64,000 bases of DNA from contig BSBN01000495.1 of the NCBI GenBank assembly GCA_027924645.1, positions 1,426,001-1,490,000 of the forward strand, read 5' to 3'. The DNA is from Cunninghamia lanceolata. Lineage: Eukaryota; Streptophyta; Pinopsida; Cupressales; Cupressaceae. Of this stretch, positions 46,878-59,029 are shown in pieces (the first letter of the stretch is position 1; each line of letters starts with the position of its first letter). A program made the position numbers and the translations under genes. The notes beneath the pieces are model-generated. The model did no database searches and was not told the origin of the DNA. It saw only the letters and a program-made list of their open reading frames with translations.

Positions 46878-47229
46878 CACTTCATTGCCTTGACATTTTT
46901 TTCTAGTCTTCAAACTCTAGAATTCAATGGCAGAAGACTTTGTGTTACAAACAATCCTTCCTTCCCAAACCAAGTTGGCTTGATTCATTTGGATGGAAAT
47001 GGATTGATCATGCCAAATTTTTTTGCTTCTTGGGAATTCCCTTTACTTTATAATCCTCTCATTCCAAGATTTGATAGGTCATGATTGCAAGAATTAAAAA
47101 GAAACTCCATTATTGGATTACCAAGCCTCTTTCTTTGATAGGTAAATTTCAAACTTTTCTAAGATTTTGGCTGCCATGCATGTGTATTACCTATTGGGAA
47201 TCAAGGTGTCTCAACCTTGTTATTTCCTA
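46878..47229 (+). pseudogene. LINE reverse transcriptase, C-terminal continuation
   Basis: After the ACAAG duplication the frame reads ALHCLDIF, joining the RT fragment that ends at 30574. Later it reads KKLHYWITKPLSLIGKFQ, a conserved plant L1 segment, to about 47229. Stops and shifts are frequent. Confidence 0.75.
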
Positions 47230-48339
47230 GCATTAATTTATTTAATGTATATTTTGTATGCCTAAGTTGTTTTTTCTTGTTCATTGTATTTTGTTATCTA
47301 GTGTGACATGACACAGTGAGTTGCCCTCACATTGGAAGATGACATGGAAGGTGACAAGGATGCATTTATTCCTATATTGGAATATAGGCATCCCACTTTG
47401 TGGTAGAGATTCTTTTCCATGTGTCGGCATCTTGAAATATGTGTAAGTCAATATTCTACAAGAGATTCCTATGATAGGATATGACTCGTAAGAACCAAAT
47501 TTTATGATAGTGTGGACAAGTGTTGCAAAGCATCTTGCATGAGGAATCTAAGAACCCAAGTTTGGTTATGACAAGTTGTAAGAGAATCATTTATCATTAG
47601 TTAGTTATGATGGATTCTCTTACAGTTGCAAGTGTTGTCATATATGACAAATTTTACGATGGTGTAAGAGCATCTGCCATACCTATTTTAGGTAAATTTG
47701 GGGTGCCCAAATTTGGATTTTTGTAAGAGGTGTAAGGGAATCTTGTACAAGTGTCATTTGCATACTAAGATGTGTTTAAATATGTTCCATGTAGAATTGG
47801 ATGCCCACCATTTATATCTTCCTCTAGAAGCTTCCTTGATGCTTATTATTCTCTATAAATAAGGTGCTTGTTGGAGTAGATTGTATGGTTCATTTACATG
47901 TACTATTATTCTATTGGAATTACTCTAGAATATCAATAGTGGTGAACTCCTATAAGAGCTTAGCTCTGAATTATATTGTAACCTTCGTTGTTTATAGATT
48001 AATACATTAGGTTGTGCTTTGGAGTGTGGGTTTTTTACCCAAAAGAGTTTTCCCCACATATATCTTGTGTTGTGAGCTTTTGTATTTGCATGTGATGTTA
48101 TTTGATCTTCTTTGTATTGTGTATTCCATTACTATAGATGTTAAAAGATAAAAATATATGCATCTCTCCTCTCTAGGTCAGTGTAGGAAGTGTATTTTGT
48201 ATACCTTGCTTCCTTTCAGTTTATATCAAAGCCTGATCAACTTTGGTTCTAGTTGTTGGGAGGGGTTTTTTTTGTCTTAATCTTAATTTAAGTGGGAGCT
48301 TGTGCAAAATATTTTGAAATCTTTATCACGGGAAAGAGA
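47230..48339 (+). mobile_element. Copia-type 5' LTR fragment with degenerate primer site
   Basis: A TATA-like CTATAAATAAGG lies at about 47853. At about 48020-48060 the sequence GGAGTGTGGGTTTTTTACCC is followed by AAAGAGTTTTCCCCAC, the stem-loop found in many plant copia LTRs and also seen inverted at about 56190-56245. The LTR appears to end at 48218, followed by TTTATATCAAAGCC, a decayed tRNA-Met primer site, and about 120 bp of leader. The left LTR edge was not found. No internal coding remains. Confidence 0.5.
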
Positions 48340-49504
48340 TGGTCAAACAATGGAGAATCTCCATGTGATACACAATATGGCTTCATTGTAATAGTTATAA
48401 ATTAACACTTCTCAAATATTCACCTTTCACACAAACCCAAAATAAACCTTCCACAAATAGAAACAATTCCAACTAAACACACTATCAACTTGTAGACACT
48501 TTACAAATGAAATTACAAATTTCCACTTATCCAATCAATCTCATTTTTTTTTTAAGATAAAAAAATCACACACAAAAATACCACCATAATTGTAGAAGCT
48601 ATCTCTCAATGCAATGAAATGCAATAATGTTTACCACCATAAACTATCAACCACAAACTTACACACACCTAAAATATCAAATTAGACCATAAATTCCACC
48701 TCCTTAGACATTATATAACATTTTCAAGTATAGCTAGGGGATGAACTTACATCAAACTCCTAGGATAAATATGAAAATAAGTTCCTCACTTTCCAGGATA
48801 GTCCACCACCCCTACATGGAGATTCTACTTTGCTACTTCTTCAACTTACTCTTTCCATCTCCTTAGGTATGCCTCAAGTGATCCACCTTGAGTGTTTCTT
48901 TCTCCCACATTATTTTTCTCTCTATTCCACCAATTATCCTCCACATTATTTTTCCTTGGCCTATATTCAATCTCAATCCCCTTTCCTTTGTCAAAAACTA
49001 GTCGCTCTCATCTATTATCGTGTTTCATTATCATTGCATACCATTCTATCATGTTTTTCTCTATCACATATTACTTATTATAGCTTCTCATCCTCTTGTT
49101 CATATATCTTGTCCTCTACATAGTCTCCTTCTAGTGATCCCTATTCTCACAACCTCTCCTTTGCACTACTTTTACATTTCTAGTTCTACCACTTGTTCAA
49201 GTAATGTTGCACATATTTGGAAACAACACATATCATCCCTCCCCAATACACACACCATGTAAGTATTGTAAAAATACCCTTCACTTACCCTAAGTGGAAT
49301 CATCTTATGCTTTTAGCCATTCTTCTAGATAATAGATGTGTTATCTCTCCCATTGTATATTGTGTCCCCGTCAAATTTCCACTGTCTTCCCAATATAAGA
49401 TGGAACACATCCATTGGTGTAATGCAACACAACACCTCATCATAGTATTCCCCTATGTTGAACCTCACCTAATATTGTTCCTCCATCCAAATTTGGTCTC
49501 CTTG

Positions 49505-49850
49505 TTATAACCAACCTATCCAATATGGGCACAAATGTCTCATCCCTCTCAAACCCAACTTCTCAACAATTTCCATAGACACTAATTTGTTTTTGTTTCC
49601 ACTATCCACCACCATCTCACAATATTTACTTCCTACCTTATATTTGGTCCTAAACAATATTTTTCTTTGTACTGGATCATCCCTCCTATTGCACCTCAAA
49701 TCTCTTTATGAGGTCAATGAATCGCCACACTTAGAATCCCTCTCTGAAGTGGGTAACCTATCATCACCAAATGTAGTTTTTGTGCTATCCTTTTCCCTCT
49801 TTCCTCAACACTCAAATGCTCTATGTTCTTCTTTACCATACCTAGAATAG
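49505..49850 (-). pseudogene. Protease and degenerate zinc knuckle of element D
   Basis: Minus strand 49850-49806 reads YGKEEHRAFEC, a CCHC knuckle that has lost its first two Cys. Next, 49699-49505 reads FRTKYKVGSKYCEMVVDSGNKN and ends with a Leu-Gly segment, an aspartic protease N-terminal half with the DSG motif intact. Frames are separated by stops. Confidence 0.65.
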
Positions 49851-50511
49851 GTTCCCTTAAATAATGTCTACATTTTTCTCTCACAACCTCCTTTACCTTG
49901 TTGATTATACCCTACATGATCCCCTTCAACCTTTCTGTGTTGAGTATCTTCTACTATTTTATCTTTGCAATATCTTTCATCATCCTCTCTACCTTTGTGG
50001 TAGCTCTTACAATCATCTTCCCTATTGTTGTGATAGCTCTTATTATTTTCTTTCTCCCCATAGTGGGAACTTTGGCCTTGTCTTTTGTTGTGGTTATGGT
50101 TACCTCTCCCTTGACATCTTGGGGTTGCTCCTCAATCATTGCATCTCAACCTACTACCCTGGTTCCTCTCTTCTCTTCCTTTCTGGTAGTTTCTCTTTTC
50201 CTCTTATTTTTAGTTTAGTTTCTTCTCTATAGTAAGAGCCAAATTGTAGGCCTCCTCAAGTATATGGATATTCCACATATCTAACTCCCCTTGGATGGAT
50301 TGCCTCAATCTAGTAACATATATGGCCACTTTCTCAACACCTTTTTCATGATGTTCTAACCTAATAATCAGCCTATAATATTATTTGATGTATTCCTTTA
50401 CACTCATATCTCCTTCAATAATTCCAACTGGTAATTTATCAAAATGAACTTGAATTTAAAGCTTTCCACCATATGTTCCCACTTTGCAATACAAGGCTTC
50501 CCTTTTCTATT

Positions 50512-50766
50512 CTACTGTATCTGGGATTTCTTCCACCATATTGTTACATGATCTTTTAGCTTGGTTTTAGAAAATTTCATCCCATTTGGGTCTACACTAC
50601 TCTCATACTCAAAATGATTCTCCAAATCAGTGATCCATTCAATCAATTCCTTAGGACCCAAGTTTCCAAAAAAGTGTAGGATGTCCACTCTAGTCCTCTT
50701 ACTAATGTTGGTTATGGCCCTTAACATCCTTTCTGTCTTGTCCTCTTTGCTTCCACTTGATTCCAT
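50512..50766 (-). pseudogene. Gag fragment of element D
   Basis: 84-codon open piece from an ATG at 50766 with ELIEWITDLENHFEYE, the same gag motif as in element B (39094-38900), so B and D are related gypsy families. Further gag-like sequence runs to about 50220 with stops. Confidence 0.75.
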
Positions 50767-52381
50767 AGGAATTACCTCCTAATCTTCATCACATTCCTCA
50801 ACCCTAGGTTTAGGGTTCCTTTGGTAGTATTGTTGCAATGCATCTGTCCATTTCTACATAACCTTCAACATCTCATACATCTCCTCCATTCTACCTACAA
50901 CATTGATCATAACTCACCCTCTCTTTGGTGACATCTTTAGGTAGACAATCTATCCATAATTAACCCCCTTGTAAACTACCTCATAGTCAATGATCTATCC
51001 ATAATTAACCCCCTTGTAAAATACCTCACATTTGACACTTTATCTAGAAACCCCATGGACTACCACAATTCTAGACTTTTTTTTAATTTCTTGCAAGGTA
51101 CATGACTTACACCTTCCTTTATGTATCACGGCAACTACTTACGCCTATAGGACATCACTATTACAAATTATGTTTTGTCAAACTGACATGCTCAAAATGT
51201 GACTAGTTATGCTCACATCCATAATAGTCCTACTCCATTAATCCAACCTCGCTTTGATACCAAATAATGCAATCACAATAGGAGGGTCCAAGAAAGGACT
51301 GTCCAACCATACATCCTACAACAAAGACTTAACCATGATTCACGACAACCCACAAGAAATTCACATGAAAGACCACTTATCATTGAATATATAGCTTGAA
51401 AGATTATCATTGAATTAAAACCACATGTTTTATGTAATGTGCCCTCTTACATGCTAGGTCATAGCCATTTGTTTACACAAGATTAAAATGATTACACAAA
51501 TGCAACTAAATATGGAAGACCACATCCAGACTTGCTATAAGTGATCACATAATGATTTCTAATACAATTTAACCTTAAAATTCTACCATAGACTTTCTGC
51601 ATGGGCTGTACACAATGACTCAATACAATTACATTGATTCTCACCAATAGAAAAATATTCCTACTTGCCACATGGGATACTATCAGATTGTATTCCACAT
51701 CATACTTCAAGTAACCATGTACTCTATCTCTCTCAAATCTCACTCCCCCACTATTTCAAACTTACTATCTACACTCCTAATCCATTATAGTCTTCTTCAC
51801 TTTCTTTCAACTAATTCAAAACCTCTATTTATATCATCCTCAAGTTCCTCACGTGATAGGATCTACGTTAGCCTAAAGATGGAGCAAAGCCCAAAACCAC
51901 ATGAAACATATCATCGACTAAATATAACCAACTTACAAATTACAATGGTCAAATGGTGAAGAATCTCCATGTGATACACCATAGACCTTCACAACAGTTA
52001 TCAAACAATTCTCAAATATTTACTTTTCACACAAACCTGAAATTAACCTTCTGCAAATAGAAACAATTCCAAATGAACACAATATCAACCCATAGACACT
52101 TTATGAACCAAATTACCAACTTCCACTTATCCAATCAACCGAAAATTCTAACTAAAGACAAACGAACCATACACAAAACTACCACCATAGTTGTAGAAGA
52201 TAATTCCTTAATGAAGTGAAATGCACCAACTTTTACCACCATAGACTATTAACCACAAAATTACACACACCCAAACTATCAAATTAGACCATAAATTTTA
52301 TTTCCTTAGACATGATAGACATTTTTAGGATGCCTAGGGATGTGCCCACATCACTTAGAATCTAAAAATGTGCTAAATAGT

Positions 52382-53540
52382 CATGTGTGTGGATGAGAAT
52401 TTGAATATTCTTATATATTCTTGCAAGAGTCACACAAGAGACTCAGAGATGCCCAAGATCACCTATAACGAAAACAACCTTCAACAACAAGAGAGAAGCA
52501 GCATACATGCTATATTACTAAAAATAATAATGTTGCATACAAAATACAAGATACAAAATATTCACAAGATCTATAATGTATCACATAATGTACAATGAGA
52601 GCCCTTGCTTATATAGTCAAGGTTGAGACCTAGGACAACATGTGATTATGACAATTATCTTAATTCTATTACATGAGACACAAATATTAAATGCCCTAAG
52701 TAAACTTAACTAGACAACTCTTAATATGACCTAATGTAGAACTAGTTGGGTAATATACCTCATTCACACCAAAACCCCCCTTAAGTGCAACTTAGAGAGA
52801 AGTAACCAAATGCAAAGATGCAAAGATGGGTCCTAGATATAAGGAAATATTAGTTACCCATGTACAAAATATCTCTCACAAATAGAGTAAAAGAGAAAAA
52901 CCCTCTCCAAAAGAAAGAAAGAGGCAAACACATATGTATAAGTGATAGAAGAAGGACTCGACATAAATACCCCCCCAAGAACTACATCCATCACGAATAC
53001 ACAATCAATAGCCCCCCCCAATAAGAGGGAAAGAAAGAGACTATATATCCCCCCATAAAGAATTAGATCCTTTGCTAATAGTGAATGCTCATAGACAAAA
53101 AAGTATTTACTACCTGCAAATGAAATTTCTCCTCTTGTGATGAACCAAGTCCATTGGTGTATGTAGAAGAAACTCCATCTCCAAGACAAGAGATGAGAGG
53201 AGAAGTCCCATGAAAGATGATGTCTCTAAAAACTACTCAAATGTCCACATGTCACAATCAACAAATGCCACAAAATCAAGAGCACAAATCCTAATCAAAG
53301 AGTGTTACAATCCAAGAAAAGATGGAAACTCAAGATCATCAATCTCCAAAGACAAAGATGGTGTGATAATAGTCATGCCATAACTGTCATAAACAAGGAA
53401 ATGGATATCTTCAAGTGTGTCCTCCAAATATGCAAGATGTGACTCACAAAACAAATTTGCAAGACCACATAGATGAATTTTAAAGACAAGATGGGTCACT
53501 TTTGCATTTTACGATCTAGTTTGTAGGTATGAAATCGCTA
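52382..53540 (-). mobile_element. 3' fragment of a type-F LTR element
   Basis: On the minus strand a purine tract (complement of about 52775-52790) leads into TGTGAATGAGG, the probable start of an LTR running to about 52382. Upstream on that strand, 53499-53305 reads LVFKIHLCGLANLFCESHL, then LEDTLEDIHFLVYDS, the same unknown ORF type as at 11401-11959 and 32955-33440. No pol was found. Confidence 0.45.
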
Positions 53541-54027
53541 TGTGCTTAGAACTTGACCTATGATGCTTTCTAGATTTTACCCTATGAAATCTTAGAAAAG
53601 TAGACTACTAGACAATGATATTCATTGTCACACTTTCAATTTTTTCTATCAAGCTAGTGGTATTTAAAAATACCTTTAAAATTAACAAGCTTCAAACATG
53701 CACATGGATTCTAGAATGTTTCCTATGTGATTAACATGCACTAGGATGAGTGTGATTAGATATGCTAGATTCCTTGCTTGATTTGAGTGCAAATGCAAAT
53801 AGATGGATTCCAAGATTTTGTGATGTCATGCTATAATGGATTATTAGAATTGAATGCGATGAATATCTTTTTATACATAAGCTTAACACCAAAGTGTAAA
53901 GATTTCTGCAAAGTTCTGGGACCAAAATGTAAATTGGTCTAGTTGGCTAAATAATTGATTTTGATCTTTTCTTTTAAGTGGATGAAGATCTGATTGTCAT
54001 GGACACTATTTAGGCCAGACAACTAGG
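53540..54027. other. No feature recognised
   Basis: AT-rich sequence. I see no coding motif, repeat or RNA. Confidence 0.4.
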
Positions 54028-55511
54028 TTGGATCTATTTTTGATAGGATTGAATTATTGATAATATTATTGAATTAATAATAAGAATTAGATAGATAAGC
54101 AAAGGATTCTATGCATATAAACATAGAAAAAAACAATAAGCATAGACCTATGTACAAGCAAAAGCAGGTCTGCAAACCCAACTTCACAAGAAAAGATTAT
54201 TTATATAAATACATTATGAGATTGCCTCAGACTAAGCACAAAACTAAAATGGAGTAATGCATGAAGGATACATTTTTCATCATCCCACACACACATATAA
54301 AGTTTGATATTGGACTAGATGGAGATTTCCTTCCACCCCTACTCAATAGAGATATATAAATATAAAATAGTAGACAAATACTTGTTTAATAATTTAGTTT
54401 TAACTTCCAAACTTAGGGAGGTTTATTTCTTAAAATAACACACTATGTTATATGAATAAAAATCCAGGGACATGGATCAAACATCAAAACCTGCCTGAAA
54501 CGTCAAAATGTGACCATTATAGGGCCCCTCAAAATTGGCTATTCTTAAACATCATCCACTTAAACACTCAAAGGTTAATTTTGATCAATAAAAATAGGAC
54601 AAATATTTACCAATTTTTGTTGTGAATGAGGTGTAAAATTGCTATTAACTGTTTGATAATTAAAATGCATGATATTTAAATAGAGTGCTCAAAATTTAAT
54701 GCTAGACAACACTCCTCTAGTGACTTGCATGGAAAGTTCCCGAAGAAAAGGGGCCAAAACAAAATTCTGAGACGATTGGGAAAACTGGCCAGGTGGAAAA
54801 CGAAAGCTTGACTTGCTCTGAGAAAGAAATTTTGACTGATCTAATAGGCAGACAATGCCCTGACGCCTCTTAGAACAAAAATAACGTGAAATAGGTCTTA
54901 AATTCAAGCATCCACGCTTTTTCACCATTAGTGTACGAATTCATTTTGAACAAGCAAATTCTTGCACAGTCCAAAATGTAGGGTAAATTTAGAATCCTGA
55001 TCAAACTACAATTAGATTTAATTGTAGAAAAATCACACAGCGTATAGGGAAAATTGAGAATCCTAATCAAACAACAATGTAAGAAAATTGAGATTTACTT
55101 GTATAGAAACTACACGAGCTATAAATATTTGCTAAACACCACATGGGAATGCTCGGCAACAGTTCACATTTGTTGACAACAGTGGAAAAGAACCCAATGA
55201 ACGACCGTCGAAGAAAAAACAATAAAGCTTTCTAGTCTAATCGTTCATCACATTTTCAACAATACCAGCTTGTTTTTATTCAAAGAAACGTGGGGAATGA
55301 GCTGGGAAATGTTTTTGACACGTGAATTGAATCTGCCAATGACTTTGAATCCATGGCGGCTGGTAACTGGTTTGGTGGGTAATATGTTGAAGTAAACAGT
55401 AGATAAAAAGGATATATATAGGGTCTCAGGTTATAAACATTTCATCTATTTTCCCAGTTGTGCAAGTGTGTTTAGTATTTTACTCTCTTTTAGCATTCCA
55501 GAAATTTAAAA
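54028..55511 (+). promoter_or_regulatory. Duplicated ACO upstream block, copy 2
   Basis: Matches 166-653 and then, without the 6.3-kb interruption, 6962-7553. It carries a 151-bp MITE at 54537-54687 and extra sequence at about 55060-55310 not found at the first copy. The G-box CACGTG (55319-55324) and the TATA run (55413-55421) are kept. It is the uninterrupted reference that defines the insertion at 654-6961. Confidence 0.8.
54537..54687. mobile_element. Mutator-like MITE in the second ACO promoter
   Basis: The 151-bp insertion is flanked by perfect 9-bp repeats CTCAAAATT (54528-54536 and 54688-54696). The first ACO promoter has CTCAAAATT once (7081-7089). Its ends are imperfect inverted repeats: CTATTCTTAAACATCATCCA against CTATTTAAATATCATGCA. 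A 9-bp duplication points to the Mutator superfamily. Non-coding. Confidence 0.8.
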
Positions 55512-56041
55512 ATGGGCGTTCCAGTGATTGACATAAAGAACATTGATGGAGCAGAGAGGAAGGCCATTATGGCTAAAATCGCAGAGGCTTGTGAGACTCC
55601 TGGATTCCTTCAGGTGCATATGGTGATATAACATGATTTCATTGTCAAGTTAAATTTTTATCCATTTATAGTTGATGATTAGCTGTTCATGATTAGGGGT
55701 TCACAAGAATTCATCTTTGATAATTATAATATTTTATTTGATGTTTTAAGGTTTCATGATAGTCTATTTAATATTTGTTACTTATAAGTGATGTTCACGT
55801 TGTTAAAATATGGGAACATGGAAGGTTACCAATCCCAATACTACTTTGTATTATATATATATTTATAGAGTTTTCAGGAATCAAGGCCTCTTAACTTTGT
55901 TGTTTCATTTATTTGGTCTTCAACAACATTGTGCCTTATAAACCATTCATTACAAACTTGTGTGATTAATGAACTCTTCAATAACATAGATTAAATTGAC
56001 GTGAAGTGTTTTGAAATTTTCAGCTTATAAACCATGCCATT

Positions 56042-56730
56042 TGTAAGGAAGTTAATGTAGCGGAAACAACTTCCTACACCAATCTTGAGGAGAGATATTA
56101 TGCAAAACTTTTAAAAACTGATCTAACAGTTATAGAAAATTCAGAAGCACATTTAAAAACATGAAATAAACAATAAAATACAGAACACCAAATATACGTG
56201 GGGAATCCCCTTTCGGGTTGAAAACCCCACACTCCAAAAGCCTGCTCAATGTATTTCAAATCTAGTAACAAGATTACATACACTTGCAGAGCAAGTTTAT
56301 TACAGAAGTATCACCAGTAAACAACTTTGGAAGAATTTCGGAAGCATTCCAGTAACATAACAATACCTGCAAATTCACACTATGTAAACTACTCCTCAAG
56401 CCTCCAATTTATGGAATTCTGGCTATACAAGAAACCATCTATGGTTTTACAAAACCATGTGCAAAACTTCTCAGCCAAGATTATAGTCCCAAAATAAGTT
56501 CTCACGTCCAAAATGAAAACCCTTGTTTTTGACCCTTACAGATGTCATAGAATCTATCATAATATGCCTAAAAATAGGCCTTCCATCATATACTACCATG
56601 TGGGCATCTTTTGACACCTAATAAACCAATTTTCAATGCACTGACAACACATAACAACTGTAGGAAAATATTAAATGAAAATAACTATTTACGAGAAATA
56701 TGCAAGGTTGAGACACTTCATTTTTGAACA
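56042..56730 (-). repeat. 3' LTR of the copia element in ACO
   Basis: Complete 689-bp LTR. Positions 56308-56730 are matched by 58591-59029 in the truncated 5' LTR. Confidence 0.88.
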
Positions 56731-56739
56731 TTCTCCCAC

Positions 56740-58560
56740 TTCTCAAATACCTTGCAAGAGCCAGGAGAATCACATCATCATGGATCAACCGCTAGGGGCC
56801 AAGAGGCCCATATACTCGGAACACCACCTAAATTTTTCTATGCTCATGGGGTTAGTTAATGTATCTGCAACATTCACCACAGTCTCTACCTTTTCTAGCT
56901 TCACCTTGCCATCCTTGACCATATCTCTCATGAAGTGATATTGAACGTCAATGTGTTTGGTCCTAGCATGAAAATTTGGGTTCTTCGCAAAGCAGATTGC
57001 ACTCTGACTATCACAATAAACTATAACTGCACCCTATTTCAATCCAATATCTGAACACAGACACTTCATCCAAATGGCTTCTTTACAGGCATGGGTAGCT
57101 GCCATGTACTCTGCCTCAATAGTGGACAAAGCGACCACAGCCTGTCGCTTGCTCATCCAACTGATTGCACCACCATTAAGAGTAAACACATATGCACTGG
57201 TGGATCTTTTGCTATCGACATCACCAACCCAGTCTGAATCCACAAAATCATAAATATTTAGGGAATGCTTATCTCCTGTACCATAAAAACAAATAGAGTA
57301 CTCTAATGTACCCCACAAATATCTGAAGACACTCTTAACTGCATCCCAATGCACTCTTCCAGGATTAGACATATAATGAGAAAGAACTCCCACTGCTTGG
57401 GCAATGTCTGGTCTTGTACAGACCATAGCATACATTAAGCTTCGAACTACACTCTGGTAAGGCACTCTGCTCATGTCTTCTATCTTCGATGGGGATGTAG
57501 GACATTGTAAAATAGAGAGCTTCATTCCCAATGTAACAAGAACACATAGTGGTTTACAATCCTGCATGTTAAACCTTTGCAAAACTGAATGAACATACTT
57601 ACTCTGGCCAAACCATAGCTTTCTATTCTCACAATCTCTTCTAATCTCCATCACAAGTATGGTTTTGCTGCACCAAAATCTTTCATTTCAAATTTTGCAG
57701 AGCTGAGATTTCAATTTTGCAATCAAAACTTTGCCTTTCCCAATAAACAACATGTCATTAACATATAAAGCAACTACCAGGAAATGATCACCATCAGATT
57801 TAAAATATACACAGCGATCAGATTTAGATCACACAAATCCCAAACTCAACACATAACTATCGAACTTCTGGTACCACATCCTAGGACTTTGTTTAAGGCC
57901 ATACAGATATTTCTTTAACTTACAAACCAACTTGCTTTTACCTTTCATGACATAGTGCTCTGGTTGTATCATGTAAATTTCTTCCTCCAAATCACTATGA
58001 AGGAAAGTAGTTTTCACATCCATTTGCTCAACCTCTAGGTCATAAGCTGCTGCAATAGAAAATAAAAAATGAATGGATGTCATTTTAGCAACAGTAGAAA
58101 ATATCTCACCATAATCAATACCCTCAACCTGAGAGTATCCCTTCGCAACCAACTGTGCCTTATACTTTTCAACATTTCCACCTGAACCAATCTTTTTCTT
58201 GAACACTCATTTACATCCAACAGGTTTGCGTCCTTTAGGCAATGGTACTAGGTCCCATGTATCATTTCTTTCAAGGGCTACCATCTCTTTATCCATGGTA
58301 ACTTTCCAGGACTTTGCATCATTCATACCCAAAGCCTCTTGCACAAATCTCAGTTCATCAATGTTAGTATTCAAAGCAAATATACACTTCCGATCATTGA
58401 GTGAATACCCATACCTTTTAGGTGGTTTCCTATGCCTTGTAGACCTTCGAATAAGCTAAGGTGGAGGTTCTTCCACTTCTTCCTCCTCTTCTCCCTCTCC
58501 TGAAGATTCAAAGCTTGATGAGCTCTCCTCAACTTCTTGTCTATCTTGGGGTCTCGATTC
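56740..58560 (-). pseudogene. Copia reverse transcriptase and RNase H, decayed
   Basis: From about 58560 downwards the minus strand reads an acidic linker, RRSTRHRKPPKRYGY, then FKKKIGSGGNVEKYKAQLVA and QMDVKTTFLHSDLEEEIYM. The active site reads YVND (57765-57754 region) where copia has YVDD, so one catalytic Asp is lost. RNase H follows with YDFVDSDWVGDVDSKRSTSA and STIEAEYMA. In-frame TGA codons stand at about 58206-58208 (a Trp site) and 57829-57831 (an Arg site). The family polyprotein copies the element RNA; this copy cannot. Confidence 0.88.
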
Positions 58561-58590
58561 AACATTCTCAGGCATAGATGGATTATAAGA

Positions 58591-59029
58591 GTATCACCAG
58601 TAAACAACTTTGGAAGAATTCTGACAGCATTCCAGCAGCATAACAATACTTGCAAACTCACACTATGCAAACTACTCCTCAAGCCTCCAATTTATAGACT
58701 CCTGGCTATACAAGAAACCATCTATGGTTTTACAAAACCATGTGTGAAGCTTCTCAGCCAAGATTCTAGTCCCAAAATAAGCTCTCACGTCCAAAATGAA
58801 AACCCCTATTTTTGAAAATCCCTATTTTTTACCCTTATAGATGTCATAGAATCTGTCATAATATGCCTAAAAATAAGTGTTCCATCATATACTACCATGT
58901 GGGCATCTTTTGACACCTAATAAACCAATTTTCAATGCACCGACAACGCATAACAGCTATAGGAAAATATTAAATAAAAATAACTATTTATGGGAAATAT
59001 ACAAGGTTGAGACACCTCATTTCCCAACA
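58591..59029 (-). repeat. Truncated 5' LTR of the copia element in ACO
   Basis: 439-bp partner of 56308-56730. It lacks the inner 266 bp of the LTR. It abuts the remaining pol sequence directly and ends CCCAACA before the ACO exon. Confidence 0.85.

Larger units (their letters stand above)
22420..47229 (+). mobile_element. L1-type LINE, decayed and interrupted by elements E and A
   Basis: The 5' end is at about 22420, where ACO-promoter similarity stops. The sequence is cut by element E at 22448-26995 and by element A at 30575-46872. After removal of A the RT frame continues without a gap: NVKQ at 30574 joins ALHCLDIF from 46878. ORF1-like, endonuclease and RT regions occur in the order expected for L1. 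The 3' end is placed near 47229, where RT-C-terminal coding similarity fades; no poly-A tail or target duplication was found. Confidence 0.65.
48340..52380 (-). mobile_element. Element D: truncated Ty3/gypsy element
   Basis: 48340-48750 and 51946-52352 are direct repeats, the shared part of two LTRs. The right LTR probably starts at 51268 (TGCAATCAC), five bases after the complement of a primer site TGGTATCAAAGC (51251-51262). The opening words of its LTR resemble those of element B. The interior on the minus strand has gag and protease relics, but I find no RT or integrase, so pol has been lost. The left LTR lacks its outer part. Confidence 0.65.
56042..59029 (-). mobile_element. Internally deleted Ty1/copia element in ACO exon 2
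   Basis: The 3' LTR is 56042-56730 (689 bp). The 5' LTR is only its outer part, 58591-59029. Ends are TG and CA. The flanks CCATT (56037-56041) and GCACT (59030-59034) each differ by one base from GCATT in the intact gene, fitting a 5-bp target duplication. The minus-strand purine tract AAGTGGGAGAA precedes the 3' LTR. The inner end of the 5' LTR, primer site, gag, protease and integrase are missing, with the junction near 58590. RT and RNase H remain with stops. A polyadenylation-type hairpin lies at about 56190-56245. Confidence 0.9.

Noticed and set aside
49864..50232. Plus-strand hydrophobic open frames with several apparent membrane segments
   Set aside because: They are antisense to gag sequence of element D. 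T-rich antisense of Lys/Glu-rich gag gives Leu/Phe/Ser runs that mimic membrane segments.
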